Source of the DNA: Pinibacter sp031553495
GTDB lineage: Bacteria; Bacteroidota; Bacteroidia; Chitinophagales; Chitinophagaceae
Reading direction: 5' to 3'
Assembly: GCA_031553495.1 (NCBI GenBank)
Contig: JAVBLN010000007.1
Location: 248,001 to 312,000, forward strand
Length of the DNA: 64,000 nt
Shown: positions 1 to 9,217 of the stretch, one piece after another
Position numbering within the stretch: the stretch's first letter is position 1
Layout of the letters: the number at the start of each line of letters is the position of its first letter
The notes under the pieces: generated by a model
Database searches by the model: none
Seen by the model: only the letters and a program-made list of their open reading frames with translations
Told to the model about the DNA's origin: nothing
Translations under genes and position numbers: made by a program

Positions 1-1
1 C

Positions 2-331
2 ACTTTCCAAAATAATGGTTTTGCTTCAAACTGTGTGGTGGTAAGTACAGCTATCGCTTCATCTTCTGCAGCACCATATTTACAACGCGTTGTTGGCACT
101 GCGGCAAATGGAAGCGGTGTAAATGCCAATAACTATGCAGCAGGTGTTACAGGCATTACAGCACCTGCTGATAATGCAAGTGGGCTGGACGGTGCCACTA
201 AACTGGTAACAGATTTAACACAATCATTTTACCAGGGTTTAGGTTTTGATTTTACCAACATCTGGCAAATGAGTGGCGGTAATCCTGCTTTAAAAAATGC
301 CGGCTATAATGGCACATTGCCAACTCCATAA
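2..331 (+). CDS. C-terminal part of a secreted surface protein (5' end outside window)
   Basis: The frame is open from the first bases of the window and ends with TAA at 331, so only the last 109 or so residues are visible. The visible part is rich in Ala, Gly, Thr and Asn. It ends in a segment (GLDGATKL, then FYQGLGFDFTNIWQM) that resembles the end-of-repeat pattern of Bacteroidota cell-surface proteins with GLUG-like repeats. That resemblance is by eye only, and the function is unknown. The GH128-like lipoprotein gene follows 46 bp downstream on the same strand, so the two may be co-transcribed. The GTG at 35 is an internal codon, not a convincing start. Confidence 0.55.
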   Translation, partial: TFQNNGFASNCVVVSTAIASSSAAPYLQRVVGTAANGSGVNANNYAAGVTGITAPADNASGLDGATKLVTDLTQSFYQGLGFDFTNIWQMSGGNPALKNAGYNGTLPTP

Positions 332-377
332 TATTTTAAGTAAAACGTTTTTTGACAAACCATACAACGACAGTCAA

Positions 378-1277
378 ATGAAAATGAATATAATTCTTGG
401 TACACTATTGATGATGATAGCATCATCCTGCACCAAAAGCCAATTGATCAGCGATCTGCCATTGCCGGCAAAAAACAATAATGGTAATGCTACGCCTACT
501 GCTAAAAAACGTGGCGCTGCATTTAGCACCGGCACCAGCACGGGCTTTTGGGCGGATAATATTAAAAACCTGAACTCCAATTGGTATTATACATGGGGGA
601 CAACTTCAGGTCTTGATCCGGATGCTCCTAAGGGAATTGAGTTTGTGCCTATGTTTTGGAGTCATGCCAATGTTACGCAGTCAAACATAGATCTTGTAAA
701 TGAAATGTATCGCGACGGTAAAATTTTCTTCGTGCTTGGTTTTAATGAACCGGATCTTAGCTCCGAAGCAAACATGACTGTGGCGCAGGCGTTAGATGAT
801 TGGGAAATTTTATCTAATAAACTTGATCGTGGCATTAAACTGGTAAGCCCTGCCACATGTTATCCCGGCGGTATTGGCAACTGGTTTGATCAATTTATGC
901 AGGGTGTGCAACAGCGTAACCTTCGCATGGATTATATCGCGCTGCACATTTACATGGGACAAAATCCCGATACATATGCCAACCAGGTAAAAAGTATCAG
1001 TAACAAATATGGCAAACGGATATGGATAACCGAATTTGCTCCACGTGATGATAACGCGACTAGTGGTAAACCTGAAACCAATCATTATTCCGCAGATTGG
1101 ATTTACGCGAACTTTATGCCGCAAGTGCTTTCTTCTTATGAATCTATGAACGAAGTTTACCGTTATTCGTGGTTCAGCGGTTCGCCAACAATGGCTGGGC
1201 TGTGGACTTCGATGCTTGTTGATAAGAACGGTGCGCTTACCGTGTTAGGGAATTATTATAAGAATGTCGGGCAATAG
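378..1277 (+). CDS. Lipoprotein with GH128-like (Asl1-like) glycosyl hydrolase domain
   Basis: The protein has 299 residues. The ATG at 378 is chosen because it directly precedes a lipoprotein signal peptide (hydrophobic run ending IASSC, Cys at about residue 18); longer starts would bury it. The remainder fits the Asl1-like/GH128 TIM-barrel family: WYYTWG, FVPMFW, FNEPDL with probable acid/base Glu124, DYIALHIYMG, and ITEFAPRDD with probable nucleophile Glu219. Characterised GH128 enzymes cleave beta-1,3-glucans. An envelope-anchored glucan hydrolase is therefore the best guess, but the substrate is inferred from the family. A terminator-like hairpin follows at 1302. Confidence 0.75.
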   Translation: MKMNIILGTLLMMIASSCTKSQLISDLPLPAKNNNGNATPTAKKRGAAFSTGTSTGFWADNIKNLNSNWYYTWGTTSGLDPDAPKGIEFVPMFWSHANVTQSNIDLVNEMYRDGKIFFVLGFNEPDLSSEANMTVAQALDDWEILSNKLDRGIKLVSPATCYPGGIGNWFDQFMQGVQQRNLRMDYIALHIYMGQNPDTYANQVKSISNKYGKRIWITEFAPRDDNATSGKPETNHYSADWIYANFMPQVLSSYESMNEVYRYSWFSGSPTMAGLWTSMLVDKNGALTVLGNYYKNVGQ

Positions 1278-1301
1278 TGTAACCGAAGATGCCGCATATA
1301 T

Positions 1302-1332
1302 AAAAAGCCGTTCTTAAATGAGCGGCTTTTTG
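1302..1332. terminator. Rho-independent terminator (bidirectional shape)
   Basis: The stem is AAAAAGCCG / CGGCTTTTT with a 12-nt loop and lies 25 bp after the GH128-like gene stop. A and T runs on both sides would let it work in either direction. Confidence 0.75.
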
Positions 1333-1424
1333 CTTTACTATTTGCGGTAGGGATTTTGACATGAATGTGTCCGCTTTCCAGAACTCGAAATTCGACATGC
1401 CCTTTCGAACATGTTGAACAGCGC

Positions 1425-1455
1425 CGCACTCAAAACTCAAAACTCATAACTTGTT
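1425..1455. repeat. 7-bp repeat tract (ACTCAAA / ACTCATA units)
   Basis: Consecutive degenerate heptamers sit immediately left of the L1 end of the modular repeat at 1456. Confidence 0.6.
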
Positions 1456-1523
1456 GAATAGCATTCCTATCGTACAAGTGAGTGACACAACGATGACGCC
1501 ATGAAAAACTACAGATGATACCA
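1456..1523 (+). repeat. Modular intergenic repeat, copy 1 (L1-C1-R2-like)
   Basis: Shows the left end with a C1 core, then a right end resembling R2 (GCCATGAAAAACTAC). It is a hybrid of the two right-end types seen elsewhere in the window. Confidence 0.85.
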
Positions 1524-1562
1524 TAATTAATGGCATTGCCTTAAGACAAGAAAATAATTATG

Positions 1563-1630
1563 AACCGGGCAATAGAATAAGCATTGAGCTTTTGTTGCGT
1601 CGCACTCTTGTACGGTTGATTCGCTATTCG
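1563..1630 (-). repeat. Modular intergenic repeat, copy 2 (L1-C2, third right end)
   Basis: Reverse orientation. The C2 core is followed by an AAGC...TTATTC right end that recurs in the copy at 42571. It forms an inverted pair with copy 1 in the gap between two convergent genes. Confidence 0.7.
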
Positions 1631-1666
1631 ACGCTTAAATTAATTACATTGCTGATTGTTGAATAA

Positions 1667-3112
1667 CTAGTTTTTTCCGCAGCACCTTTTATATTTCTTT
1701 CCGCTTCCGCAGGGGCAGGGCTCGTTTCTGCCAATTTTGGGTGCTGCTTTTCTAGGCGTATTATAAGATTCCTCCTCAAAGTCATCATTTGATAAAATAT
1801 CGGATATCTCCTCATACCGTTCTTCGATCCTTTTAACTGTAAAGTCTATGGGGCTTTCATCTTCAAAGTGTTTGACTATATCGTCGTAGTTTCCGGAAAT
1901 GCTTTCATCTACCAAATCCGCATCTACCAACTGTTTAATAACCGGTAATAGCTCCCGCAATTGCAAACCAATGGCTGTGCCAACGAGAAAAGCATTATAA
2001 GCATACTCCAGTTGCAGGCTTTCATTATCAAGAACGTATTGCATTTCAGCCTTTATCCAGTTTTGTATGTCATCTTTCTTTTCCGGATAATTTTTCCAGT
2101 AAACTTCAATGCTTTCACAAACTATATTTTTTAAATGTTCTGATACTAATGGGTTTCTAAGAAAGTCTGATAATGCTTTCATATTCTCAATACCCAATAT
2201 CGCTATGGGTTGAGATAGCATTTCAAACTCCAGGTCAAAGAACATGTACTCTATGAAGGATTCGTCTTGCAGTAATGGCTCCAATATTACTGGTAAACTT
2301 TCATAGGCTTTTAACTCTTCTAATAGTTTTGTAGCATGAAAGATAGCAGGTTTTGCTAAGTCATCATAAGGAGGATCTACTTCAAGATCATATGTCCCAA
2401 TAGAATAATGAATCAGATGCTCAAGATCCTGTATAAGAGTGGTTCTGTTTAATGTTAAAAAACTTTTTAATAAATTAAGATCTATGTTTATACCCTGCGT
2501 GGTTAATACGTTGAGTTCCGGGTGATGAAGGTTAAGTGTAACCGGCATATTGCTTCGCAGTTTGTTATTATATGCGGATATCACTCTTTCAGTAAATACT
2601 TCAATTGCTAAATAAGGACACTCAATTTTTTTCATTTGTTTTAGAATATCTATTGCTTCGTCTATTCTTCCGCACTGTGCCAAATAGTCGGAAATGAGAC
2701 CATAGTATTCGCTGATTTCGTTGATATGAAATGATTCTTTTTGGGGAAACGCGGCCTGAAGGTCAATTTCATCGCCTATTAACTCCGTACATTTATCCAG
2801 TTTGTTTTGTAGCAAAGCATTATCAAGTGAACAGATTTTTCCATATACATAATCAGGGAATTGCTGTACTAATTGATCGCAATACACTTCAGCCTCTTCG
2901 TATTTTTTGAGGACGTTCAACGCTAGTATAATTGATTTTACAAACTTTGGATTCGAAGGATGTTTATCGGCAAGTGCCTGTAGTTTTTTAATATTCGGGT
3001 TGCTTTTCTCCAACACCTTATGCGCTTTGTTAAAATCCATCTTTGTTATTTGGTCACTACTCTCTACTTCTTTTCTTTCTATGTTCTTAAAATCGAAATT
3101 TATTGGTTGCAT
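1667..3112 (-). CDS. SEC-C motif protein with TPR-like N-terminal region
   Basis: The protein has 481 residues. The C-terminus carries a clear SEC-C zinc-binding motif (GRNEPCPCGSGKKYKRCCG, four Cys), the small domain also found at the end of SecA and in many stand-alone proteins. The N-terminal 150 residues contain helix pairs resembling tetratricopeptide repeats (ALADKHPSNPKFV, LLQNKLDKCTELI, YLAQCGRIDEAIDILKQ). The middle part is acidic and helical with no family I can name. There is no signal peptide, so it is probably cytoplasmic, and its partner is unknown. A TACATTTG -7 element lies 28 bp upstream of the start. It converges on the GH128-like gene. Confidence 0.8.
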   Translation of the reverse strand: MQPINFDFKNIERKEVESSDQITKMDFNKAHKVLEKSNPNIKKLQALADKHPSNPKFVKSIILALNVLKKYEEAEVYCDQLVQQFPDYVYGKICSLDNALLQNKLDKCTELIGDEIDLQAAFPQKESFHINEISEYYGLISDYLAQCGRIDEAIDILKQMKKIECPYLAIEVFTERVISAYNNKLRSNMPVTLNLHHPELNVLTTQGINIDLNLLKSFLTLNRTTLIQDLEHLIHYSIGTYDLEVDPPYDDLAKPAIFHATKLLEELKAYESLPVILEPLLQDESFIEYMFFDLEFEMLSQPIAILGIENMKALSDFLRNPLVSEHLKNIVCESIEVYWKNYPEKKDDIQNWIKAEMQYVLDNESLQLEYAYNAFLVGTAIGLQLRELLPVIKQLVDADLVDESISGNYDDIVKHFEDESPIDFTVKRIEERYEEISDILSNDDFEEESYNTPRKAAPKIGRNEPCPCGSGKKYKRCCGKN

Positions 3113-3139
3113 TTTTTACAAGATTGTTTATAGTAGATG

Positions 3140-3147
3140 CAAATGTA
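3140..3147 (-). promoter_or_regulatory. Bacteroidota -7 promoter element (TACATTTG)
   Basis: An exact TAnnTTTG match on the minus strand, 28 bp from the start of the SEC-C gene. No TTG is present at the ideal 19-nt spacing, so only the -7 half is well supported. Confidence 0.5.
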
Positions 3148-3171
3148 CAATTACAACAACGAGGGATGAAA

Positions 3172-3211
3172 ATAAAAAACGGACTTATACGATTATGATT
3201 GTAAAAGTCCG
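3172..3211 (-). terminator. Rho-independent terminator of the DUF4139 gene
   Basis: On the minus strand a CGGACTT...AAGTCCG hairpin is followed by TTTTTTATTTT. It begins 27 bp after the stop codon at 3238. Confidence 0.75.
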
Positions 3212-3237
3212 GGATAAGTCGCCTGGCGATGTTGCTA

Positions 3238-4896
3238 TTATTGCCTTACATACACCTGGTAGGTATAAGTGAAATTCTTTTTTTCAGATGCTTTTACATT
3301 GGTGCTGAACTTTATTGCAGTAGCCGGATTCATGTCATTTCTATTTACTTTAGATGAAATGTTATGAGTAACTGTGGCGGATTGAAATTTGCCGGTAATG
3401 TTTTTTGAAATGGCCAGTTCTATATCTTTTGCTTTGCTGTTTGCAATGATTACTTCGCCTTGTACTGTTACAAGGCTGTATGTATAGCCGTCTTTTTTCC
3501 TGGCTTCTTTTACTGTGGAAATAATTTTTTCTTTTTCTTCCACTCTTATATCCGGCGATTGTGTGAGCTGTATGGAGCTTGAAAGTCCTTTGCCTGTGTA
3601 CTTAATAAGATCCTGTGCAAGTGGCTTTTGCGACTCACTTTGTGTAATTAAAACAGGCCCTGTAGTGAAAGGGTTTTTCGTGTCGTTCTTTATTTCGATA
3701 GTATGAAATACGTTGCTATATTTTGTGTTAAATGAATAACCGTTTTCATCGTTTTCATCATTGTTATAATAATTATTAGAAGATGCCGGCAATACGCATT
3801 CATACAGGTGTTTTATTTTAATGGTAGTATTAAGCAATGGATAATATGCTCTTCCTCCTTTTTCGAGATCAACATTTTTTATGGTATAAAAATAGAGATC
3901 CTCCGATGCGTTTGCATCTACATTTTCCATTGGCATGTTTGCCTCTTCTGTTGATATTTCTGCAATTGCTTTGCTATCCAGCATTTGCGACGGAACAAGG
4001 GTATTGCTGAAATAATCGCGGTTGCTGTATAATTCTCTTGTCATTCTTTGCGCAAAGGAAGTTAACGTAGCGGGGTTGGCGGCAAATTTGAAATTTGGAA
4101 CGCCTACTACAAAATTGACATCGGTATTATTAATGTCTTCGGCATCGTTGGCTACTTCTGCTTGTAGCTTAAGGCGGGCTTCCGTATCAGAAAGCAGTTC
4201 AAGGCTGTAAACCGGTGTCCACGAAAATCCGTTTTGTAAATACATCATCTTCAGCTTTTGATTACCACCCTGCATAAATTGTATTTTAATTACAGGTTTT
4301 TTAACCTTTATAGTGGTTTGTACTTTCTGCTGCGGTTTTTCAGAAAACTCAATTGATTGAATGTTCAAAGGATTTATGCTTATCCATTTGTTATTCATTT
4401 TTAGCAAAAGTGTTTGTTGCGATGGTGGCAGAATTCTATAGCCGGCGCTGTATTCTGCTCCATATGTTTCTGACAGCTCCGTTTCTTTTAATTGCAACGC
4501 GTTATTTATTTCTTCCGGCAGGTCAAAATCTTCCACAATGCCGGAATATGTATTGTTGTCGGTTGTAGCCACAGTTACTTGTTTGCCTTTGTTGGCAAAA
4601 AGCATGTCGGTAAAGCTGTAGGCTTTGCGTTCCAAAGGATCAGTTACAATTTCCTGCTTGCTGGTTACCTGCGAAATGTCTGATGGCAAACCGCTAAACC
4701 ACAGTGTTCCATAAAGCGCATTAGGTATGGTTTTCAGGGTGTATACTTTATCCGTAGCAGGCACGGTTCCTTCTTTTACCATAAATGCTTTTCCATTTTT
4801 AAAAATGGAAATCGACTTCGTTTTTAATTCGCTCTGAGCATGCAATTGCGCGGCTACGCATAATAAAAATGCAGATAAAACTATGGGTCCTTTCAT
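3238..4896 (-). CDS. Secreted DUF4139 domain protein
   Basis: The protein has 552 residues with a cleavable-looking signal peptide (hydrophobic core ending QLHAQ at about residue 21). The family assignment rests on the overall pattern: an N-terminal beta-rich domain, a central FSWTPVYSLELL / LKLQAEVANDAEDINNTDVNFVVGVPNF segment typical of DUF4139, and a C-terminal beta domain ending FTYTYQVYVRQ. Family members lie in the bacterial envelope or in mucoidy-inhibitor A-like proteins, and no biochemical activity is established. The expected location is the periplasm or outer membrane. A terminator follows the stop. Confidence 0.75.
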   Translation of the reverse strand: MKGPIVLSAFLLCVAAQLHAQSELKTKSISIFKNGKAFMVKEGTVPATDKVYTLKTIPNALYGTLWFSGLPSDISQVTSKQEIVTDPLERKAYSFTDMLFANKGKQVTVATTDNNTYSGIVEDFDLPEEINNALQLKETELSETYGAEYSAGYRILPPSQQTLLLKMNNKWISINPLNIQSIEFSEKPQQKVQTTIKVKKPVIKIQFMQGGNQKLKMMYLQNGFSWTPVYSLELLSDTEARLKLQAEVANDAEDINNTDVNFVVGVPNFKFAANPATLTSFAQRMTRELYSNRDYFSNTLVPSQMLDSKAIAEISTEEANMPMENVDANASEDLYFYTIKNVDLEKGGRAYYPLLNTTIKIKHLYECVLPASSNNYYNNDENDENGYSFNTKYSNVFHTIEIKNDTKNPFTTGPVLITQSESQKPLAQDLIKYTGKGLSSSIQLTQSPDIRVEEKEKIISTVKEARKKDGYTYSLVTVQGEVIIANSKAKDIELAISKNITGKFQSATVTHNISSKVNRNDMNPATAIKFSTNVKASEKKNFTYTYQVYVRQ

Positions 4897-4957
4897 AACT
4901 GTTTTTTTAAAGGATGTTATTTGGTACAGGATTACATAAGGAAAGTTATGGGAAAAT

Positions 4958-5066
4958 GCAATTTGAAAATGTGCTAATTTGAAAATTTGAAAATGCTGAA
5001 GGAATAGTTTATGGATATTTTTTCAAACAAACTTAATGAATATGGAAATGTGGGAATGTGATGGAT
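4958..5066. repeat. AT-rich 8-bp composite repeat
   Basis: Octamers of the ATTTGAAA / ATGTGCTA type, a spacer of about 40 nt containing TTTTTTCAAACAAACTT, then octamers of the AATGTGGG / AATGTGAT type. The same order recurs at 11096, 12968 and 19845, and reversed at 30984 and 37236. Confidence 0.7.
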
Positions 5067-5091
5067 GAATAATTGAATGTTGCACTTTGTT

Positions 5092-5200
5092 CAATAGAAT
5101 TACTATAGTTGAAGTGAGTGACACAACGATGCTCAATAGTAGCAATACAGCTGGTTCCCAAAAAAACTGCAATTTTTTTATGTTGTTAGATGTAATATTT
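5092..5200 (+). repeat. Modular intergenic repeat, copy 3 (L1-C1-R1 with tail)
   Basis: A full-length copy with L1, C1 and R1, an A-run, and a tail (CTGCAATTTTTTTATG...). It faces copy 4 across a few bases, forming an inverted pair. Confidence 0.85.
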
Positions 5201-5271
5201 ATGGTACCGGCTTCAGTATTTCATGGCATCATCGTTGCGTCGCAATCACTTCAACAGTAGTAATTCTATTT
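5201..5271 (-). repeat. Modular intergenic repeat, copy 4 (L1 variant-C2-R2)
   Basis: Reverse orientation. The left end is ATTACTACTGTTGAAGTGAT, followed by the C2 core and the R2 right end GCCATGAAATACTGAAGCC. Confidence 0.85.
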
Positions 5272-5317
5272 AGCTAAGCGTTCAAAACAAGTAAGCAATG
5301 CCTGGCATACTGCATTT

Positions 5318-5356
5318 TTAAATTTCCACAATTTTCAAATTTCCCACATTCTCACA
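5318..5356. repeat. AT-rich 8-bp repeat remnant
   Basis: A short tract of degenerate TTTTCAAA / TTCTCACA octamers that runs up to the birA stop codon. Confidence 0.5.
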
Positions 5357-6097
5357 TTAAATCACCCAGCTTATTTCTCCAAAAACAAATTCTCTTTCCA
5401 GCACATCGTGTGTAACCAGGTTCCCTTGTTCATTTACCCCTTTAATGGTGGTTTCAAATATGGCGTTATTTTTTTTCAGTCGCACTTTTTCATTACGCTT
5501 ATAAAGAACCGAATTGTATTTTTCTAAAATTTCGGAAAAATCGCCATTTGTTAAAAGCTCATAACTGCTTTGAAGGAATCCGCATAATTCCTTTGCCATA
5601 TCCACATTATTATAAGTTTTTCCGGTTATTTGTTTCAGTGAAACGGGATTGGAAATGTCTTTAGCGAAACTTGTCTGGTTAATATTGATTCCCATTCCGG
5701 CTATCGCGAAATGCCATTTGTTGCCACTAATTATATTTTCTATTAAAATGCCACCTGCCTTTCTGTCATTCCAATAAATATCATTTGGCCATTTGACCGT
5801 CACATTATCAATGGCATATTTTGAAAAAAAATCATAGCATCCCAGTGCAATGGCAGCGCTTAGGTAAAATTGTTTAGAAATGGGAAGCTGTAACGGTTTC
5901 AATGCCACGGAAAGCATGATATTTTCACCGGTAGTGGTACTCCATTGCCTGCCTCGCTGGCCTCTGCCTGCGGTTTGTTCGTGAGCAAAAAAAGCAGCGC
6001 CATGAGTAGTCATTCCTTCATGCGCAAGCGCCATGGCATAGTTGTTGGTACTATCAATGCTGGCTAATTCGGTAAAAGGCAACCCTATTCGAAACAT
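5357..6097 (-). CDS. birA: Biotin--[acetyl-CoA-carboxylase] ligase
   Basis: The protein has 246 residues. It attaches biotin to the carrier domain of acetyl-CoA carboxylase through biotinyl-5'-AMP. Diagnostic residues are all present: the STNNYA entry motif, the GRGQRGRQW adenylate-binding loop (residues 44-52), KWPNDIYW (102-109) and KAGGILIE with the catalytic-region lysine (113-120). There is no N-terminal helix-turn-helix, so it is a monofunctional ligase and not a BirA-type repressor. The C-terminal SH3-like part is short but present (GNLVTHDVLEREFVFGEISWV). It is transcribed divergently from rsfS. Its stop lies beside an AT-rich repeat. Confidence 0.93.
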   Translation of the reverse strand: MFRIGLPFTELASIDSTNNYAMALAHEGMTTHGAAFFAHEQTAGRGQRGRQWSTTTGENIMLSVALKPLQLPISKQFYLSAAIALGCYDFFSKYAIDNVTVKWPNDIYWNDRKAGGILIENIISGNKWHFAIAGMGININQTSFAKDISNPVSLKQITGKTYNNVDMAKELCGFLQSSYELLTNGDFSEILEKYNSVLYKRNEKVRLKKNNAIFETTIKGVNEQGNLVTHDVLEREFVFGEISWVI

Positions 6098-6330
6098 ATC
6101 CGGAAGTTGGAAAAGATTATTATTTTTGAGTGTTACGAATGTAGTATTTTCTTTATTTTGAGAAGATTTTATAATAATGGTGAAAAAATTAAGAACCGTT
6201 AAGGCTGTTTTTTGAGCCGATTGGCGAAATTTGACTTGGTTTTCAGCATTTACTTGCCATTTTTATATAGAAATGTCAAAAAATTATAAATAACAACCTA
6301 CAAATATTTAATTACTAAAAGTATTCATTA

Positions 6331-6735
6331 TTGGAACAATTGTCAGTATTATCTACCCGCAAACGTAGTAGTGTAGCAAGGTTAACAAAAAGCTCCAAAA
6401 TCCTCAAGGTCATAATTAAGGCTATACAGGAAAAAAAAGGCGAAAATATCGTTTCTCTTGATTTGCGGAAAATTCCAGAAGCAGTAGCGGACTTCTTTAT
6501 TATTTGCCAGGGAACATCCACGCCGCAAATAAAAGCCATTGCGGATTCAGTGGAAATGGAAGTGAAAAAACAATGTGGAGAATCGCCTTACAGGCATGAA
6601 GGATACCAGGCTTTGCAGTGGGTATTAATTGATTATATAAATGTAGTGGTTCATATTATGCAGCCCGAACCCCGCAAATTTTATAAATTGGAAGAAATGT
6701 GGAGTGATGCGGAAATAACGGAGTTTAACAATTAG
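6331..6735 (+). CDS. rsfS: Ribosomal silencing factor RsfS
   Basis: The protein has 134 residues. The RsfS family binds uL14 on the 50S subunit and blocks subunit joining under nutrient limitation. The family core is intact: DFFIICQGTSTPQIKAIAD and HEGYQALQWVLIDYINVVVHIM, followed by the short acidic C-terminus with LEEMWSDAE. No in-frame ATG precedes the conserved core, so the start is a non-ATG codon. TTG at 6331 is the best available choice and no clear ribosome-binding site is seen. It lies 109 bp upstream of ftsH on the same strand, a common neighbourhood in this phylum. Confidence 0.9.
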   Translation: MEQLSVLSTRKRSSVARLTKSSKILKVIIKAIQEKKGENIVSLDLRKIPEAVADFFIICQGTSTPQIKAIADSVEMEVKKQCGESPYRHEGYQALQWVLIDYINVVVHIMQPEPRKFYKLEEMWSDAEITEFNN

Positions 6736-6844
6736 ATTGCAGAAATATACGTCTGAAATCAGGAATTATTAATTTGGGAAACCGGGTTCTGTAATTCACG
6801 ATTAACAGAAAACAAGCTTATAAATCAGAACAGATTAAATTATC

Positions 6845-8923
6845 ATGTTACCAGAAGATAAACAATCGAATAACAAAGGTGGTTTTCCGAAGATGCGCCC
6901 TAAAGATGACAGGAACAATTCTAAAGGGCCGAAATTCAATATTTACTGGGTTTGGGGTGCTATAGCAGCTATTCTTCTCAGTTTCCAGATTTGGGGTTCT
7001 TTTAATCAAACAGAGCAAAGAATAAACCAGTACGAATTTTTTAAAAACATGCTTGCTAAAGGCGATGTGGAAAAAATGGTGCTGGTTAGCAATAAGAATG
7101 TAGTAAGGGTATTTATTAAAGCCGATAGCTTAAAGAAACCTTATTACCAAAACCTTTTGCCTAAAAATTCAATGCGGGGGGCCAATGATAAAAGTCCGCA
7201 GTTTGAATTTACTATTGCAAAACCGGAGATTTTCACAGATGACTTAAGGGAATTTTATACAAAAAATCCTTCTGTGTCAGAAGTTCCGCGTTATGATGAA
7301 ACAGAAGCGGAGTGGCTAAGCCAGTTTCTGACATATATTTTCCCCATTGTAATTATTGTGCTTATTTGGATACTGTTGATGCGTAAAATGGGCGGTGGCG
7401 CCGGCGGATCAGGTGGGCCGGGCGGCATTTTCAGTATAGGAAAATCAAAGGCCACATTGTTTGACAAAGGCACTAAAGTGAATATTACTTTCAGCGATGT
7501 TGCCGGCCTTGATGAAGCAAAAGTGGAAGTAATGGAAATTGTGGATTTCCTGAAAAATCCCAAAAAATACACTTCGCTTGGCGGAAAGATTCCTAAAGGC
7601 GCGTTGCTGGTAGGGCCTCCGGGCACCGGTAAAACTTTGCTCGCCAAAGCTATGGCCGGCGAAGCGCAGGTTCCGTTCTTCAGCATGAGCGGTAGCGATT
7701 TTGTGGAAATGTTTGTAGGTGTGGGCGCAAGCCGCGTTAGGGATTTGTTTAAGCAAGCCCGCGAAAAATCTCCGTGTATAATTTTTATTGATGAAATTGA
7801 TGCTATAGGTCGTGCACGTGGCAAAAATGCCATCATGAGTAATGATGAACGTGAAAGCACACTGAATCAATTGCTGGTGGAAATGGATGGATTTGGCGGC
7901 GACAGCGGAATTATTGTACTGGCTGCCACAAACCGTCCTGATGTGTTGGACAGCGCACTGTTGCGCCCGGGCCGTTTCGACAGGCAAATCAGTATCGACA
8001 AACCGGATGTGAAAGGTCGTGAAGCCATATTTAAAGTACACCTGAAACCAATCAAAATTTCAAGTACTGTTGATATTCATAAACTGGCTGAACAAACACC
8101 GGGTTTTGCCGGAGCCGATATTGCCAATGTGTGTAATGAAGCGGCGTTGATTGCAGCCCGTAAAGGAAAAGCCGGTGTGGAAATGGAAGATTTCCAGGAT
8201 GCCGTGGACAGGGTAATAGGCGGATTGGAAAAAAAGAACAAAATCATTTCTCCCGACGAAAAGAAAATTATTGCATATCATGAAGCCGGCCACGCTATTT
8301 GCGGCTGGTATCTTGAACATGCATATCCTTTATTGAAAGTAACTATTGTGCCACGCGGTACCGCCGCCCTGGGGTATGCGCAATACACACCTAAAGAGCA
8401 ATATTTGTATAATACCGATCAATTGTTGGATCAAATATGCATGACGCTTGGTGGGCGCGCAAGTGAAGAAATTTTCTTCAACAAAATATCTACCGGCGCG
8501 CAAAATGATCTTCAGCAAATTACCAGGATCGCGTATGCGATGGTTACCGTTTATGGTATGAATGATAAAGTTGGAAATGTAAGTTTCTATGATCCGCAAA
8601 CGGAAAACTCGTTTACGAAACCTTATTCCGAAGAAACTTCCAAACTGATTGATGAAGAAGTAAGGAAACTGATTGATACTGCATACGAGCGTACAAAACA
8701 ACTTTTAGTAGAAAAGAAAAATGATGTGGCTAAACTTGCGGAGGCGTTACTTGATAAAGAAGTGCTTTTCCAAAGTGATGTGGAGGAGTTGATTGGCAAA
8801 CGTCCGTTTGAGGAAAAGAAAGTATTGGATGTGGATGGTAAAGATCACGCCGGCACTATTGGTGAAATAAGCGAAGGCGTGCCGCCTTACGACAGCGACG
8901 TTACTAACAAAGCGTTGAACTGA
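6845..8923 (+). CDS. ftsH: ATP-dependent zinc metalloprotease FtsH
   Basis: The protein has 692 residues. It is a hexameric membrane-anchored AAA+ protease that degrades misfolded and regulatory proteins. Domains in order: cytoplasmic N-terminus, TM1 at about 33-52, periplasmic FtsH-extracellular region, TM2 at about 158-178, a Gly-rich linker (GGGAGGSGGPGG), and an AAA module with Walker A GPPGTGKT (257-264), the pore-loop MFVGVGASRVRDLF and Walker B IIFIDEID (Asp316, Glu317). The second-region-of-homology stretch ends in LLRPGRFDRQI. The M41 protease domain has zinc motif HEAGH (479-483). The length is usual for Bacteroidota FtsH, whose N-terminal extension is longer than in E. coli. Confidence 0.97.
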   Translation: MLPEDKQSNNKGGFPKMRPKDDRNNSKGPKFNIYWVWGAIAAILLSFQIWGSFNQTEQRINQYEFFKNMLAKGDVEKMVLVSNKNVVRVFIKADSLKKPYYQNLLPKNSMRGANDKSPQFEFTIAKPEIFTDDLREFYTKNPSVSEVPRYDETEAEWLSQFLTYIFPIVIIVLIWILLMRKMGGGAGGSGGPGGIFSIGKSKATLFDKGTKVNITFSDVAGLDEAKVEVMEIVDFLKNPKKYTSLGGKIPKGALLVGPPGTGKTLLAKAMAGEAQVPFFSMSGSDFVEMFVGVGASRVRDLFKQAREKSPCIIFIDEIDAIGRARGKNAIMSNDERESTLNQLLVEMDGFGGDSGIIVLAATNRPDVLDSALLRPGRFDRQISIDKPDVKGREAIFKVHLKPIKISSTVDIHKLAEQTPGFAGADIANVCNEAALIAARKGKAGVEMEDFQDAVDRVIGGLEKKNKIISPDEKKIIAYHEAGHAICGWYLEHAYPLLKVTIVPRGTAALGYAQYTPKEQYLYNTDQLLDQICMTLGGRASEEIFFNKISTGAQNDLQQITRIAYAMVTVYGMNDKVGNVSFYDPQTENSFTKPYSEETSKLIDEEVRKLIDTAYERTKQLLVEKKNDVAKLAEALLDKEVLFQSDVEELIGKRPFEEKKVLDVDGKDHAGTIGEISEGVPPYDSDVTNKALN

Positions 8924-9001
8924 GAAATCTGAGATTTGAAATTCTTAACATTTAGGTTTTTGAAAGAATGCTGACAGAGGTTTATTGCAAATCCAATATA
9001 G

Positions 9002-9031
9002 AAGAATTTCAAATTTCCAATTTCAAATATT
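9002..9031. repeat. AT-rich short repeat (TTTCAAA units)
   Basis: Degenerate 7-8 bp units TTTCAAA / TTTCCAA beside the modular repeat at 9032. A similar tract (9187-9213) runs up to the LUD gene start. Confidence 0.5.
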
Positions 9032-9101
9032 ATGGCATCGGCGGTATTGCTACTATTAAGCATCGTTGTGTCACTCACTTGTACGGAAGTAATTCTATTC
9101 G
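9032..9101 (-). repeat. Modular intergenic repeat, copy 5 (L1-C1-R1)
   Basis: A clean reverse-orientation copy of the commonest type, in the gap between ftsH and the LUD gene. Confidence 0.9.
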
Positions 9102-9217
9102 GCAAATTGAACCATTCATGCGCGAGCTTATACAGCGCATATAATTTTGGATAATCTGTGCTTATGCGGCAAACACCGCTTAGAAAAAATCTCAAATTTC
9201 AAATTTCAAATTGCGAA

